From assembly GCF_007673235.1 (NCBI RefSeq), contig NZ_VDZH01000001.1, positions 425,261 to 489,260 on the forward strand: 64,000 nt of DNA. The letters are read 5' to 3'. Shown piece after piece: positions 52,680 to 61,802 of the stretch (positions are counted from its first letter, which is position 1; each line of letters starts with the position of its first letter). The notes under the pieces were generated by a model. The model searched no databases. It worked only from the letters and a program-made list of their open reading frames with translations, and had not been told where the DNA came from. The DNA comes from Curtobacterium pusillum. Lineage in GTDB: Bacteria > Actinomycetota > Actinomycetes > Actinomycetales > Microbacteriaceae. A program made the translations under genes and the position numbers.

Positions 52680-54710
52680 TCAGTCCTGCCGGTGCGAGGT
52701 CCGACGACGGTTCCGCACGGCACGGAACGTCAGCAGCCCGGCGCCGAGGAGCACGAGCACGCCTGCCGCGATGATCCCGGGCGTGACGTCCGCACCGGTG
52801 TACGCGAGCGCACCGCCCGTGCTCGAGCCGCCGTCCGACGACACCGGCGTGGTGCCCGACCCACCGGCGGGAGCCGAGGGCGAGGGCGTCGGCGTCGGGG
52901 TGACCACCGCGGCCGGGACCGTGATCGCCAGCGGCGTGGCCGAACCGTTCTCGGGCGTGGTGATGGTCTGCGGTTCGGCGCCGTCGACCTCGACCGTGTA
53001 CTCCGTCGTGGGAGCGAGCCCTGTGAGGTCGAACGTGCCGTCGGCGCCCGTCGTGGTGCTGACCGGTGCGCCGGCCTCCGGGTCGGTCGGGGTGGCCACG
53101 ACGTCGACGCCCGCGACCGGGTCGCCGTTCGTGTCCGTCACGGTGCCGGGCTGGTCCGTGGTGACCACCGCTGGCGCTGCCGGCGTCGCGAACGCCAGGT
53201 CGGACTCGATGCTCGAGCCCGCCGTGGCCCTCACGCCGGTGTTCTCCGTGGCACCGGTGGCACCCGGCGTCGGGACGGTGGTGCGGACCGTGTACGTCCC
53301 GGCAGACGTGGCGAACGTGTAGCGACCGTTCGCGTCCGTCGTGGTCGACCCGACGACGGTGGTGCCTTCGAGGAGCTCGACCACCCGCCCGGCGGCGACC
53401 GGGGTCCCGTCGAGCGACACCACTCCGGTGACGGTCGCGATGACCGCGGGTGGCGCCTCGATCGCGGGGACCTGGGCCGGCGGTGCGTCGGCGTCACCGG
53501 TGCGGATCGGCTCGGGGTCGGCGCCGCCGACCGAGACCCCGAGGTCGGTGTCGGCAGGCAGGTCCGAACCCGTGTACACGCCGTCGGTGTTCGTCGTGGT
53601 GTCGACGAGCGTCGTGCCGTCGTCCGGGTCGATGATGACGACGGGGACGTTGGACGCCGGGTTGCCGTTCTCGTCGGTCACCGTGCCGATCACCGAGACG
53701 GTGTCAGCGGGTGCCTCGAACGCGAAGTCGACGACCTGGTCGGCACCACCCGGCGTGGTGTTGAGCGACGTCGTCTTCGAGGCGGTGCCTTCCGCGTTCG
53801 GCGGCGGCGTGATGTCGACCGTGTAGCCGCCGATCACCGGGAGCTCCGGGAACGAGTACGTCCCGTCGGCCCCGGTGGTCGTCGTGTACTGCGTCCCGCG
53901 CGGGGCGGTGACCGTCACGGTGGCCCCGGGGATCGGGGTGCCGTCGAGCGTTGCGGTGCCGGTGATCGCGGCCGTCCGGTTCGCGAACCAGGTCTGGTAC
54001 ACGGGGAAGCCGCTGCGCTGCTGGTAGGTGATCGTCAGCGTGGTGAGCGGCACCGTCGGCGTGAACCAGGCGGTGGCACCGGAGGTGTCGTTCGCGGCGG
54101 CGTTCCCGGTCAGGGTGCGCGTCGCGGCGTCCCAGGTCGGGACGTCCTTGCCGGCCGGGACACCGCCCGGGTCGGCCGGGCAGGACCATCCGCCGGCGGA
54201 GACCGCGGAGCACGAGTTGTACCCGCTCTGGAAGCCGAGCTGCGCCGCCGTCGCCGGAGCGCCGCCCTGCACCGTCGCGGAGATCGTCGCCTGGTCGGCG
54301 TCGATGTCACCGAGGACGAACGACCAGCTGCTGTTGCCCGGCGTCGCACCGTCGAACGTGTAGGTCGTGGTCGACGCAGCCGCCGCGTTCGGCGAGTCCG
54401 CGTTGGGACGCTGGTTGATGTAGGTGTTGCCCCGGCTGGAACCGTACGCGGCACCGGGGCCGGTCGAGGGCCCCTGCCACGTCGATGCCCCGCTGATCAC
54501 GGTGGACTGCCGGGAGGTCGAGGTGAAGGTCGTGTCCGGGAACCCGGGCAACGTCATCGTGCCCGTGTAGTTCTTGCTCGACCCGCTCAGTGTGAACGTG
54601 CCCCAGTGCCCGGCCGGCGCTGCGGAAGCGCTCGTCGCGCCGCCGATCGCCAGACCTGCTCCGAGCACGATCCCGGTCAGCCCTGCTGTGACCGCACGCC
54701 AACGCCGCAT
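52680..54710 (-). CDS. Sortase-anchored surface protein with Ig-like/CarboxypepD-like repeats
   Basis: A 676-residue exported protein. Signal peptide MRRWRAVTAGLTGIVLGAGLAIGGATSASA cleaved before APAGHWG; a beta-rich N-terminal domain with AGGWSCPADPGG; then four to five related modules, each built like GTVTDENGNPASNVPVVIID and ending with a GADGTFDLTGL-type turn, as in carboxypeptidase-regulatory or SdrD-B repeats. A Pro/Thr/Ser linker precedes the anchor LAYTG, a helix and RNRRRTSHRQD, which fits class E sortases. SD AGGGGAG before ATG 54710. Likely structural or adhesive; no catalytic motif. Confidence 0.85.
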   Translation of the reverse strand: MRRWRAVTAGLTGIVLGAGLAIGGATSASAAPAGHWGTFTLSGSSKNYTGTMTLPGFPDTTFTSTSRQSTVISGASTWQGPSTGPGAAYGSSRGNTYINQRPNADSPNAAAASTTTYTFDGATPGNSSWSFVLGDIDADQATISATVQGGAPATAAQLGFQSGYNSCSAVSAGGWSCPADPGGVPAGKDVPTWDAATRTLTGNAAANDTSGATAWFTPTVPLTTLTITYQQRSGFPVYQTWFANRTAAITGTATLDGTPIPGATVTVTAPRGTQYTTTTGADGTYSFPELPVIGGYTVDITPPPNAEGTASKTTSLNTTPGGADQVVDFAFEAPADTVSVIGTVTDENGNPASNVPVVIIDPDDGTTLVDTTTNTDGVYTGSDLPADTDLGVSVGGADPEPIRTGDADAPPAQVPAIEAPPAVIATVTGVVSLDGTPVAAGRVVELLEGTTVVGSTTTDANGRYTFATSAGTYTVRTTVPTPGATGATENTGVRATAGSSIESDLAFATPAAPAVVTTDQPGTVTDTNGDPVAGVDVVATPTDPEAGAPVSTTTGADGTFDLTGLAPTTEYTVEVDGAEPQTITTPENGSATPLAITVPAAVVTPTPTPSPSAPAGGSGTTPVSSDGGSSTGGALAYTGADVTPGIIAAGVLVLLGAGLLTFRAVRNRRRTSHRQD

Positions 54711-54839
54711 GTGGAACTCCCCTGCTTCGTGCGCCGAACTGCCACGGCGCTCGTTCAGGCTAGCCAGGGACCGCGAACTCCGTCCAGACCGAGACGCGTT
54801 CGTGACTCCTGCCACTCCGGCAACAGGAGCAGACACTCG

Positions 54840-55301
54840 TCACGGCACCACCAGCGCTGCCAATCGATCGAGCGCTGCGACCTGCCCCGCGACGACCATG
54901 GTCCGCGCAGCGTCGATCGACACCCACCGGGCCTCGTCGACCTCGGGCACCTCGACGAACCGGCCGGAGCCACGCGGGAGTTCCAGCCGCACGGTGTTCG
55001 AGTGGACCTCGGTGACGTCGAATGCCGGAGCCTCGACCGCGAACACCCGCACCCGCTTCCCCGACGCCTGCCGGTGTTCCCCGAGGTCGATCGGCGTGCC
55101 GGAGGGGGCGGGGACACCGATCTCCTCCGCGAACTCCCGACGTGCGGTCTCGAGCACGTCCTCGCTCCCCTCGACGAGCCCCTTCGGGATCGACCACGCC
55201 CGAGGTCGACGGAGCCAGAAGGGCCCGCCCATGTGCGCGATCCACACCTGCAGCCCCGGGTCGCCGATCCGGTAGAGCAGGAGTCCCGCACTGAGCACCA
55301 T
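54840..55301 (-). CDS. NUDIX hydrolase
   Basis: A 153-residue enzyme. The NUDIX box reads GLVEGSEDVLETARREFAEEIGV (about residues 44-66), with the catalytic Glu pair intact. It begins SAGLLLYRIGDPGLQVWIAHMGGPFWLRR and contains WSIPKG, as in a predicted NTP-pyrophosphohydrolase group of unknown substrate. The ATG is 7 nt after a TACGCT hexamer; likely leaderless. Confidence 0.92.
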   Translation of the reverse strand: MVLSAGLLLYRIGDPGLQVWIAHMGGPFWLRRPRAWSIPKGLVEGSEDVLETARREFAEEIGVPAPSGTPIDLGEHRQASGKRVRVFAVEAPAFDVTEVHSNTVRLELPRGSGRFVEVPEVDEARWVSIDAARTMVVAGQVAALDRLAALVVP

Positions 55302-55386
55302 GTCGGCGAGCGTAGTGCGGAACACGTGCGACGGAACGCGGGGACGCGTCGACGAGGCTGGGCGGGGTGTCGACCCGGCGGGCCGC

Positions 55387-55430
55387 CGGACTGGAGGCGC
55401 GTGGCGGCGCCGACCCGCGCCTCCAGTCCG
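55387..55430. repeat. Hairpin of the CTGGAGGCGCG family
   Basis: Arms CGGACTGGAGGCGCG (55387-55401) and CGCGCCTCCAGTCCG (55416-55430), 15 bp perfect, 14-nt loop containing GGCGCC. Same outer sequence as the hairpin after glpK. It lies in the 271-bp divergent gap 55302-55572 between NUDIX and the stress protein, where no terminator is expected; the rest of the gap holds no gene. Confidence 0.7.
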
Positions 55431-55572
55431 TCGCCTGGTCGGGACGGGCGCGGGGCGCACGCGGTCCGGCTCTGTCGAGAACGCGTCCGGAAGGACGCAG
55501 CAGGAGTAGTTTCCACCGCAAGGAGCGCCATGCGACGCCCCCGGAGGACCCCGGACGAGGAGGTCGATCGGG

Positions 55573-56415
55573 ATGGACGAACGGTGGACGACGGTCACGC
55601 TGGCCGCGGACGCGGCGAAGCCGCACGAGGAAGCCCTGCACTGGATCACCGCGCGGGCGGGCACCGGCATCGAGCGCATCCGGGTGATCGGGGTGGACCC
55701 AGCGCTCGAAGCCCGCGTCGGACCGGCGGGCAAGCGCGTGGCCGAGGCCGTCGCGGATGCCGCGCGCGCGGGCCTCCCGGACGTGCAGGTCGAGATCCGG
55801 CGCCACGCGGGCCCGTTCGCCGCAGTGCTCGTGGAGGAGTCCGACGACGGGGATCTGCTCGTGATCGGGACGTTCCGGAGCCGGCGGGGTTCGACCGCCG
55901 GCGGAGACCCCGCACGCGTCGCCGAGCGTGCAGCAGTGCCGACCGTCGTCGTACCCGACGGATCGCACCCGATCGACGGCGACGTCGTCCTGGCCGTCGA
56001 GGAACCGTTGGACGAGCGCGCCGTGGTGATCGCCGTCGACGAGGCCCACCGCCGGCACCGCCGCGTGACACTGCTGCGGGCGTGGGAGATGCCGGTGCTC
56101 ACCCGCACCGGGCTGACCGACTTCGCCGAGGACCCGATGCGGTGGCGCACCCGGAACGCCGAACTCCTGCAGCGCGTGACGACCGAGCTCACCCGGCGGT
56201 ACCCGGACGTCCGCTTCCACCCGCTGCTCGTCGAGGGGCACCCGGGGCACGCCATCGCCGCGCACACCCGCCGGGCGTGTCTCGTCGTGCTCGGGCTGGG
56301 GCACGTGAGGGCGCTGTCGGGGTCGGTGCTCCACGACGTCCTGCGGGAGACGGTGTCGCCGGTCTGCGTGGTGCCGCCGGCAGCGCACACGGAGGCGGTC
56401 GGCGTCAGCGCCTGA
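55573..56415 (+). CDS. Universal stress protein (two-domain UspA)
   Basis: A 280-residue protein with two Usp domains. Domain 1 ends with LLVIGTFRSRR and the degenerate VAERAAVPTVVVP; domain 2 ends with VVLGLGHVRALSGSVLHDVLRETVSPVCVVP, close to the ATP-binding G-2x-G-9x-G-S/T pattern but not exact. Actinobacterial two-domain Usp proteins respond to stress and bind ATP; here ATP binding is unsure. GAGGAGG precedes the ATG. Convergent with the hydrolase gene. Confidence 0.8.
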   Translation: MDERWTTVTLAADAAKPHEEALHWITARAGTGIERIRVIGVDPALEARVGPAGKRVAEAVADAARAGLPDVQVEIRRHAGPFAAVLVEESDDGDLLVIGTFRSRRGSTAGGDPARVAERAAVPTVVVPDGSHPIDGDVVLAVEEPLDERAVVIAVDEAHRRHRRVTLLRAWEMPVLTRTGLTDFAEDPMRWRTRNAELLQRVTTELTRRYPDVRFHPLLVEGHPGHAIAAHTRRACLVVLGLGHVRALSGSVLHDVLRETVSPVCVVPPAAHTEAVGVSA

Positions 56416-56465
56416 CGCGCGTCAGCCGATGTCGGCCGCGTCGGTCGGGTCGTCGGCCGGGTCGG

Positions 56466-57518
56466 TCAGCCGGCGAGGTCGCGTGTCGCCGCTGCGACCC
56501 GCTTCGTCAGGTACGCGACCCCGCGCATGTTCGGGTGTAGGGCGCCCGGCTGCAGGTCGATCCGTCGCAGGTTCGCCGTGCCGTCGAGGGACACCCCGGA
56601 CACGTACGGCTGCTTCATCGCACAGGCGGAGTGGGCCTGCGTGCTCGAGAAGACGTCGACGAACCGGACGCCGGCCGCGCGGGCGGCGGTCTTCGACACC
56701 TCGTTGAGTTCCTCCTGGACCCCGTGGAGGTACCGGACGTCGGTGTTCGTGAACGGGTACGAGTTCGTCGGGAACGACCCGGTCAGGGTGCCGAGGTCCA
56801 GGGCCGACCGGAAGCAGCCGCCCTTCGGGGTGTGGTCGGCGTCCGGGAAGATCGCCGGGTAGCCGAGGAACACGATCACGGCGTTCGGTGCCGCCGCCTT
56901 CACCGCGGCGAGCGTCCCGGCGATGCCCAGGGCGACGCGGGACTGGATCTTCGCGCCGAGCTGGTCGACCCCGTCGGACACGAGGGTGCTCCGGCACGAC
57001 GGGGCGTCCCGTCCCGAGAAGACCGGTCCCTTGGACGAGATCGCGAGGCACGACGCCGCGGTGCCGAACAGGTCGGCGTCGTTGCCACCGATCGTCAGCG
57101 TGACGAGGCGGGTCTGCGCCGACAACGACCGGACCTGCGGCGGGACGCCCTTGAACTGGAACCCGCTGGTGATGTCCGCACTCGTCGCCCCACCGCAGGT
57201 GACGTCCTGCAGCGCCAGCCCGAAGCGAGCCGCGATGCGGTGGGGGTAGTCCTGCGCCGACTGGCCGCACGCACTCGTCGGCAGACGCGTCAGGTCGGAC
57301 AGCCCGTAGCCGGCCGAGTACGAGTCGCCGAGCGCGACGTACTCGCTGCCGGCGGGGATGCCGGCGAGGGTCTCCTCCGGCACGGCCGCCGACGGCCAGG
57401 GCTCGGGGACGGGCCACATCGGTGCCGCGACCGCTGCGCCGCTGCCGACGAGCGACCCGGCGAGCACGACGAAGGTCGCCGCTGCGGCGAGCAGCGTCGA
57501 GCGGGCGGAGCGGAGCAG
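56466..57518 (-). CDS. Secreted SGNH/GDSL lipase-like hydrolase
   Basis: About 350 residues with an export signal. Block I is YVALGDSYSAGYGLSDL, block III is TLTIGGNDADLFG, block V is LHPNMRGVAYLT. Cysteines near ACGQSAQDYPHR, DVTCGGA, SCLAIS, SCRS and GCFRS suggest disulfides, as in the Streptomyces-type secreted lipases. The GTG at 57467 gives a signal without a basic start; a CTG at 57518, 6 nt after GGAGG, gives LLRSARSTLLAAAATFVVLA, a much better signal. CTG was chosen tentatively. Confidence 0.82.
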   Translation of the reverse strand: MLRSARSTLLAAAATFVVLAGSLVGSGAAVAAPMWPVPEPWPSAAVPEETLAGIPAGSEYVALGDSYSAGYGLSDLTRLPTSACGQSAQDYPHRIAARFGLALQDVTCGGATSADITSGFQFKGVPPQVRSLSAQTRLVTLTIGGNDADLFGTAASCLAISSKGPVFSGRDAPSCRSTLVSDGVDQLGAKIQSRVALGIAGTLAAVKAAAPNAVIVFLGYPAIFPDADHTPKGGCFRSALDLGTLTGSFPTNSYPFTNTDVRYLHGVQEELNEVSKTAARAAGVRFVDVFSSTQAHSACAMKQPYVSGVSLDGTANLRRIDLQPGALHPNMRGVAYLTKRVAAATRDLAG

Positions 57519-57610
57519 GTTCGGCCTCCAGGGTCGGGTCGGACGAACCAGGCTAACGCGTGCGCCCGGACGCGCGGTCCGCGACGCCCGGGAGCACGCG
57601 TCGGGTCCGT

Positions 57611-57967
57611 TCAGCGACGGCCGAGCCGGCGCTCTCCCCCGCTGCCGGTGCGGTACTCGAGCCCGTAGTGCTGGTAGAGCTCCGGTTCGAGCGAGGCGTC
57701 GAGCTCACCGTCGGTCGGGATCGTCGGAGCGTCCTTCACGAGCTTCTTCGGGAAGGCCACGCGGAGGTGCTTCGGTGCCACGAGCGCTCCGGTGAGCGGG
57801 ACGAACAGGAGCTTCTGGAACCCGACGAGTCCGGTCGTGACCGAACCGAACGCCGGCTCCGACGTCGCGGTGTCGTAGTAGATGCTCTCGAGCGTGCCCA
57901 CCTTGTCGTCGGTCTCGTCGACGACCGGCAGGCCGATCCAGTCCCGGATGTTCGCGGCTTCGAACAC
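57611..57967 (-). CDS. PRC-barrel domain protein
   Basis: A 118-residue protein made of one PRC-barrel: IRDWIGLPVVDETDDKVGTLESIYYDTATSEPAFGSVTTG and FVPLTGALVAPKHLRVAFPKKLVKDAPTI. PRC-barrels occur in photosynthetic reaction-centre H subunit, RimM and many small stress-linked actinobacterial proteins; this one has no fused domain. It ends DASLEPELYQHYGLEY. GTG start at 57967. Role unknown. Confidence 0.88.
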   Translation of the reverse strand: MFEAANIRDWIGLPVVDETDDKVGTLESIYYDTATSEPAFGSVTTGLVGFQKLLFVPLTGALVAPKHLRVAFPKKLVKDAPTIPTDGELDASLEPELYQHYGLEYRTGSGGERRLGRR

Positions 57968-58017
57968 GTGCGCCTCCTCGTGAGCGCCCGGTGCGTCCGG
58001 GCCGCTCGCCTCCGACG

Positions 58018-59007
58018 CTACCGGGCGGTCCGTGCGTCGGTCACGGCCACGCCCAGGGCGTCGACCGCCTCGAGCACGTCGCCCGGTCCGACCGCGAGCA
58101 GTGCCGGGTCGGGGTCCTCGGCGAACACGTCACCGCGACGGACGGATGCGTCGGTCAGCACCAGGTGGCGGCCGGCGGCCGGCGGACCCCACGCTTCGGG
58201 CGGCACCGGACCGAAGACCACGACCGAGGGGATCCCGTACGCCGAGGCGAGGTGGGCGGCACCGGTGTCGACGGTGACGACGACCCGCGCAGCGGCGATG
58301 ACGCCCGCGAACTCCTGCAGACCCAGGACGCCGGCCAGGATCGCCTCCGGCGCCAGCCCGGACGCCCCTGCGACGGCGGCCGCGCGCCCGACGTCGTCCG
58401 CGCCTCCCGTCAGGACCACGTCGAACCCGCGATCCAGCAACCCGCGCACCACGGCGGCGAAGCGGTCCGTCGGCCAGTGCCGGGCGCCGTGGAAGGCGCC
58501 GACGTGCACGACCGCGGCGTCCGCGACGACAGGGGGCGCGACCGGGCGGGCGATGGCGACGTCGTCCGGGTCGGCGGTGACGCCGTGCCAGGTGAGCAGG
58601 CGCGTCCAGCGCTCCCGTTCGTGGACGCCGTCCGGCCACGCCGGACCCTCGAAGCCGTTGGTGGGGTCCGCGTGCCCGATCACCCGCCGTGCGCCGAGCG
58701 CCGCGACGAGGTCGGACGACTCCGGGCCGGCGCCGTGCAGGTTCACCGCGACGTCGACTGCGCCAGCCGGGGCGCTGATCGGGTGGTCGAGCCCGTGCTG
58801 GGCCAGGTGGACGTCGACCGCGGGTACGAGCTCGACGACCGGGGCGAGCCAGGCAGTCGTCGCGAGCGTGATCCGGTGCTCCGGGAAGGCACGCCGGAGC
58901 GCGCGCAGTGCCGGGACGGCGACGAGCAGGTCGCCGAGCTTGATGGCGCGGAGCACGAGCAGCTCGGGGCGCCCGTCGGACGGGGGCAGGGTGTCGGCGG
59001 CGGTCAC
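58018..59007 (-). CDS. Glycosyltransferase family 9 (heptosyltransferase-like) 1
   Basis: A 329-residue GT-B enzyme of family GT9, which usually transfers heptose from ADP-heptose. RPELLVLRAIKLGDLLVAVPALRALRRAFPEH at the start, VHVGAFHGARHWPTDRFAAVVRGL (acceptor/nucleotide site) and VVTVDTGAAHLASAYGIPSVVVFGPVPPE are the typical blocks. The GTG start is 7 nt after TAAGGT, so it may be leaderless. Divergent from a gmhB-like gene; probably the same glycan pathway. Confidence 0.92.
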   Translation of the reverse strand: MTAADTLPPSDGRPELLVLRAIKLGDLLVAVPALRALRRAFPEHRITLATTAWLAPVVELVPAVDVHLAQHGLDHPISAPAGAVDVAVNLHGAGPESSDLVAALGARRVIGHADPTNGFEGPAWPDGVHERERWTRLLTWHGVTADPDDVAIARPVAPPVVADAAVVHVGAFHGARHWPTDRFAAVVRGLLDRGFDVVLTGGADDVGRAAAVAGASGLAPEAILAGVLGLQEFAGVIAAARVVVTVDTGAAHLASAYGIPSVVVFGPVPPEAWGPPAAGRHLVLTDASVRRGDVFAEDPDPALLAVGPGDVLEAVDALGVAVTDARTAR

Positions 59008-59107
59008 GGCGCCGACCTTAGTGACGGAGCGCTGCGCGAGGACCCGGGATCGCGTTCCGTGGCTGTTCCTGAGGCCGCCCCCGGCTCCCCACAGGTACTC
59101 GGAGAAC

Positions 59108-59659
59108 ATGGCTCTCACTCCGGACCGTGTGGTTCGCGGTCTCCTCTTCGATCGGGACGACACGCTCGTCGTCGACGTCCCCTACAACGCCGATCCGCAC
59201 CTGGTCGTGCCCGTGCCCGGTGCGCACCGGGCGGTGGAGCGTGCCCGGGCGGCCGGACTGCTGCTGGGGGTGGTGACGAACCAGTCCGTGATCGCGAAGG
59301 GCATGGCGACCCGCGAGCAGGTCGACGCGACCAACGCCCGGGTCGACGAACTCGTCGGACCGTTCGACACGTGGTGCGTGTGCCCGCACGACGCCGAAGA
59401 CGGGTGCGCGTGCCGGAAGCCCCGGCCCGGAATGGTGCTCGACGCCGCGGAGCGACTCGGGCTGGCACCGGAGGAGCTGGTCGTGATCGGGGACATCGGT
59501 GCCGACGTCGGGGCCGCCCTGGCAGCGGGCGCGCAGGCCGTGCTCGTGCCGACGCCGCGGACCCGGCAGGCGGAGGTCGACGCTGCGCCGACCGTCGCGG
59601 CGACCCTCGACGAGGCCGTGGAGTCGGCCCTTGCGCACGCCGAAGCGGTGCGGTCGTGA
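59108..59659 (+). CDS. HAD-family heptose bisphosphate phosphatase-like protein (GmhB type)
   Basis: A 183-residue HAD-III phosphatase that would remove a phosphate from D-glycero-manno-heptose 1,7-bisphosphate. Nucleophile motif LLFDRDDTLV (about residues 13-22; usual DxD is kept), VVTNQSVIAKG, the zinc loop CVCPHDAEDGCACRKPRPGM (about 90-109) and VIGDIGADVGAALAAGA. GGAG precedes the ATG. First gene of an operon with 4-bp overlap to the next. Confidence 0.88.
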   Translation: MALTPDRVVRGLLFDRDDTLVVDVPYNADPHLVVPVPGAHRAVERARAAGLLLGVVTNQSVIAKGMATREQVDATNARVDELVGPFDTWCVCPHDAEDGCACRKPRPGMVLDAAERLGLAPEELVVIGDIGADVGAALAAGAQAVLVPTPRTRQAEVDAAPTVAATLDEAVESALAHAEAVRS

Positions 59660-60750
59660 GCGGCCCGGAGCCCGGCGCCCGGCCGCGGGTCCTGGCCGTG
59701 CGGCTGGACTCGTTCGGCGACGCCCTGGTGACCGGCCCGGCGGTGCGGGCGATCGCGGCCGGGGCCTCGCACGTCACGATGCTCTGCGGCCCGCAGGGTG
59801 CGCCGGCTGCCGACCTCCTGCCCGGCGTCGACCGGGTCCGGGTGTGGGCCGCGCCGTGGGTCACCGAGACCGCACGACCGATCGACGACGACCTGCTCGC
59901 CGAGTTCCGCGCGATCGTCGCCGAGGAGGCCCCGGACGAGGCCGTCGTCTTCACCTCGTTCCACCAGTCGCCCCTGCCCGTCGCGCTGCTGCTCCGGTTG
60001 GCCGGTGTCCAGCGCGTGTCCGGCGCGAGCGTCGACCACCCCGGGTCGCTGCTCGACGTGCGCCTGCGACCGGGCGAGGACCTCCCCGAGGACGTGCCGG
60101 AACGGGAGCGCGCACTGCGCATCGCCGCGGCGGCCGGGTTCCGCCCGCCGCCGGGTGATGCCGGGAGGCTCGGGGTGCGCCTCGACGTCGGCGCGCCGCC
60201 GCCCGTGGCCGGGCTGGACCGGTACGTGGTCGTCCACCCGGGCGCGAGCGTCCCGGCCCGGGAGTGGCCCGAGTCGCACCACCGTGCGCTGGTCGCGGCC
60301 TACGCAGCCCGCGGCGTCCCCGTCGTGGTCACGGGTTCCCCCGGTGAACGTGCACGCACGGCGGCCGTCGCCGGGGACACCGCGATCGACCTCGGCGGGC
60401 GGACCTCCCCCGCGGAACTCGCCGCGGTGCTCGCCGGGGCCGAGGTCGTCGTGGTGGGCAACACCGGGCCGGCGCACCTCGCCGCGGCGGTGGGGGCGCC
60501 GATCGTCAGTCTGTTCTCCCCCGTCGTGCCCGCGGTGAAGTGGGCACCGGAGGGACCGCTCGTCGAACTGCTCGGCGACCAGGACGCCCCGTGCCGCCTG
60601 AGCCGTGCCCGTGAGTGCCCCGTCGCGGGTCACCCGTGCCTGTCCACGGTGCGCATCGATGACGTCCTGGAAGCGCACGAACGGCTGCTGGACCGCGCTT
60701 CGCGGATGGTCCGGAGAAGCCTGCGGGGCACCCCAGAAGGCGCTGCGTAG
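59656..60750 (+). CDS. Glycosyltransferase family 9 (heptosyltransferase-like) 2
   Basis: A 364-residue GT9 enzyme. [24 protein letters not shown] at the start, [25 protein letters not shown] and [32 protein letters not shown] near the C-terminus. A cysteine-bearing block [18 protein letters not shown] follows, similar to that of other GT9 enzymes. It is only loosely related in sequence to the one at 58018. GTGA overlap with the phosphatase. Confidence 0.92.
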   Translation: MSGPEPGARPRVLAVRLDSFGDALVTGPAVRAIAAGASHVTMLCGPQGAPAADLLPGVDRVRVWAAPWVTETARPIDDDLLAEFRAIVAEEAPDEAVVFTSFHQSPLPVALLLRLAGVQRVSGASVDHPGSLLDVRLRPGEDLPEDVPERERALRIAAAAGFRPPPGDAGRLGVRLDVGAPPPVAGLDRYVVVHPGASVPAREWPESHHRALVAAYAARGVPVVVTGSPGERARTAAVAGDTAIDLGGRTSPAELAAVLAGAEVVVVGNTGPAHLAAAVGAPIVSLFSPVVPAVKWAPEGPLVELLGDQDAPCRLSRARECPVAGHPCLSTVRIDDVLEAHERLLDRASRMVRRSLRGTPEGAA

Positions 60751-60800
60751 CGTCCGCCACTGCTCCTGCTTCTCCTCCCGTCGAACTCGAAAGGGCCTGC

Positions 60801-61802
60801 ATGCGGATCCTCGTCTGGCACGTGCACGGTGGCTGGATGGACGCGTTCGTCCGCGGCCCGCACGAGTACCTCATCCCGACCACGCCGCAGCGCGACGCGT
60901 GGGGCCTCGGCCGGGGCGGACGCTCCTGGCCGTCCTCCGCGGTCGAGGTCGACCCGGCCGACGTCGTCGCCGCCGAGGTCGACGTCGTGGTCCTGCAGCG
61001 CCCGGAGGAGGTCGAGGCCGCACGGCGTCTGCTCGGCGGCCGGCCGGTGCCGATGGTGTTCGTCGAGCACAACGCACCGCGCGTGGACGTGCCGAACAGC
61101 CTGCACCCGCTCCGGGACCGGGACGACCTGACGATCGCGCACGTGACGCACTGGAACGCGCTGATGTGGGACTGCGGCACGACGAGGACCACCGTCGTCG
61201 AGCACGGCGTCGTCGACCCAGGTCCGCGCTACCGCGGCACGCTGGAGCGCCTGGGCGTCGTCATCAACGAGCCGGTCCGCCGCCACCGCGTCGTCGGCAC
61301 CGATCTGCTCCCGCGGTTCGCGGCGGTCGCGCCCGTCGACGTCTGGGGCATGGGGACCGAGCGCCTGCCGGTACTCGGCTTCGGCGACCGCGTCGTCGCC
61401 CGCGGGGACGTCGCGGCGGACCCGATGCACAGCGCCCTCGCGGAGCGGCGGGCGTACGTGCACCCGAACCGGTGGACGTCGCTCGGCCTCTCGCTCCTCG
61501 AGGCGATGCACATGGCGATGCCCGTCCTCGTGCTCGCCACGACGGACGCGGCGCGGACGGTACCGGCCGGGGCCGGCGCGATCGCGACCGACGTCGAGGA
61601 GCTGGTCCGCGCCTCCAGGACGCTGCTCGCCGACCCGGAGGAGGCCCGACGACGCGGCGCCGTCGCCCGCGAGGCCGTGCTGGCGCGGCACGCGCTCGGA
61701 CGCTTCACCGCCGACTGGGACGTCCTCCTCGACGACGCCGTGTCCCGTGGTGTCCGACGGAACCGTGCGGCTGCGGTCGCCGTGGAAGGGAGTGCGCGAT
61801 GA
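60801..61802 (+). CDS. Glycosyltransferase (GT-B fold)
   Basis: A 333-residue enzyme. [24 protein letters not shown] at the N-terminus is common in a group of uncharacterised actinobacterial transferases. Further on are [33 protein letters not shown] and the nucleotide-sugar site [37 protein letters not shown], with the E-x7-E pattern reduced to one Glu. AAAGGG precedes the ATG. Overlaps the next gene by 4 bp. Confidence 0.85.
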   Translation: MRILVWHVHGGWMDAFVRGPHEYLIPTTPQRDAWGLGRGGRSWPSSAVEVDPADVVAAEVDVVVLQRPEEVEAARRLLGGRPVPMVFVEHNAPRVDVPNSLHPLRDRDDLTIAHVTHWNALMWDCGTTRTTVVEHGVVDPGPRYRGTLERLGVVINEPVRRHRVVGTDLLPRFAAVAPVDVWGMGTERLPVLGFGDRVVARGDVAADPMHSALAERRAYVHPNRWTSLGLSLLEAMHMAMPVLVLATTDAARTVPAGAGAIATDVEELVRASRTLLADPEEARRRGAVAREAVLARHALGRFTADWDVLLDDAVSRGVRRNRAAAVAVEGSAR

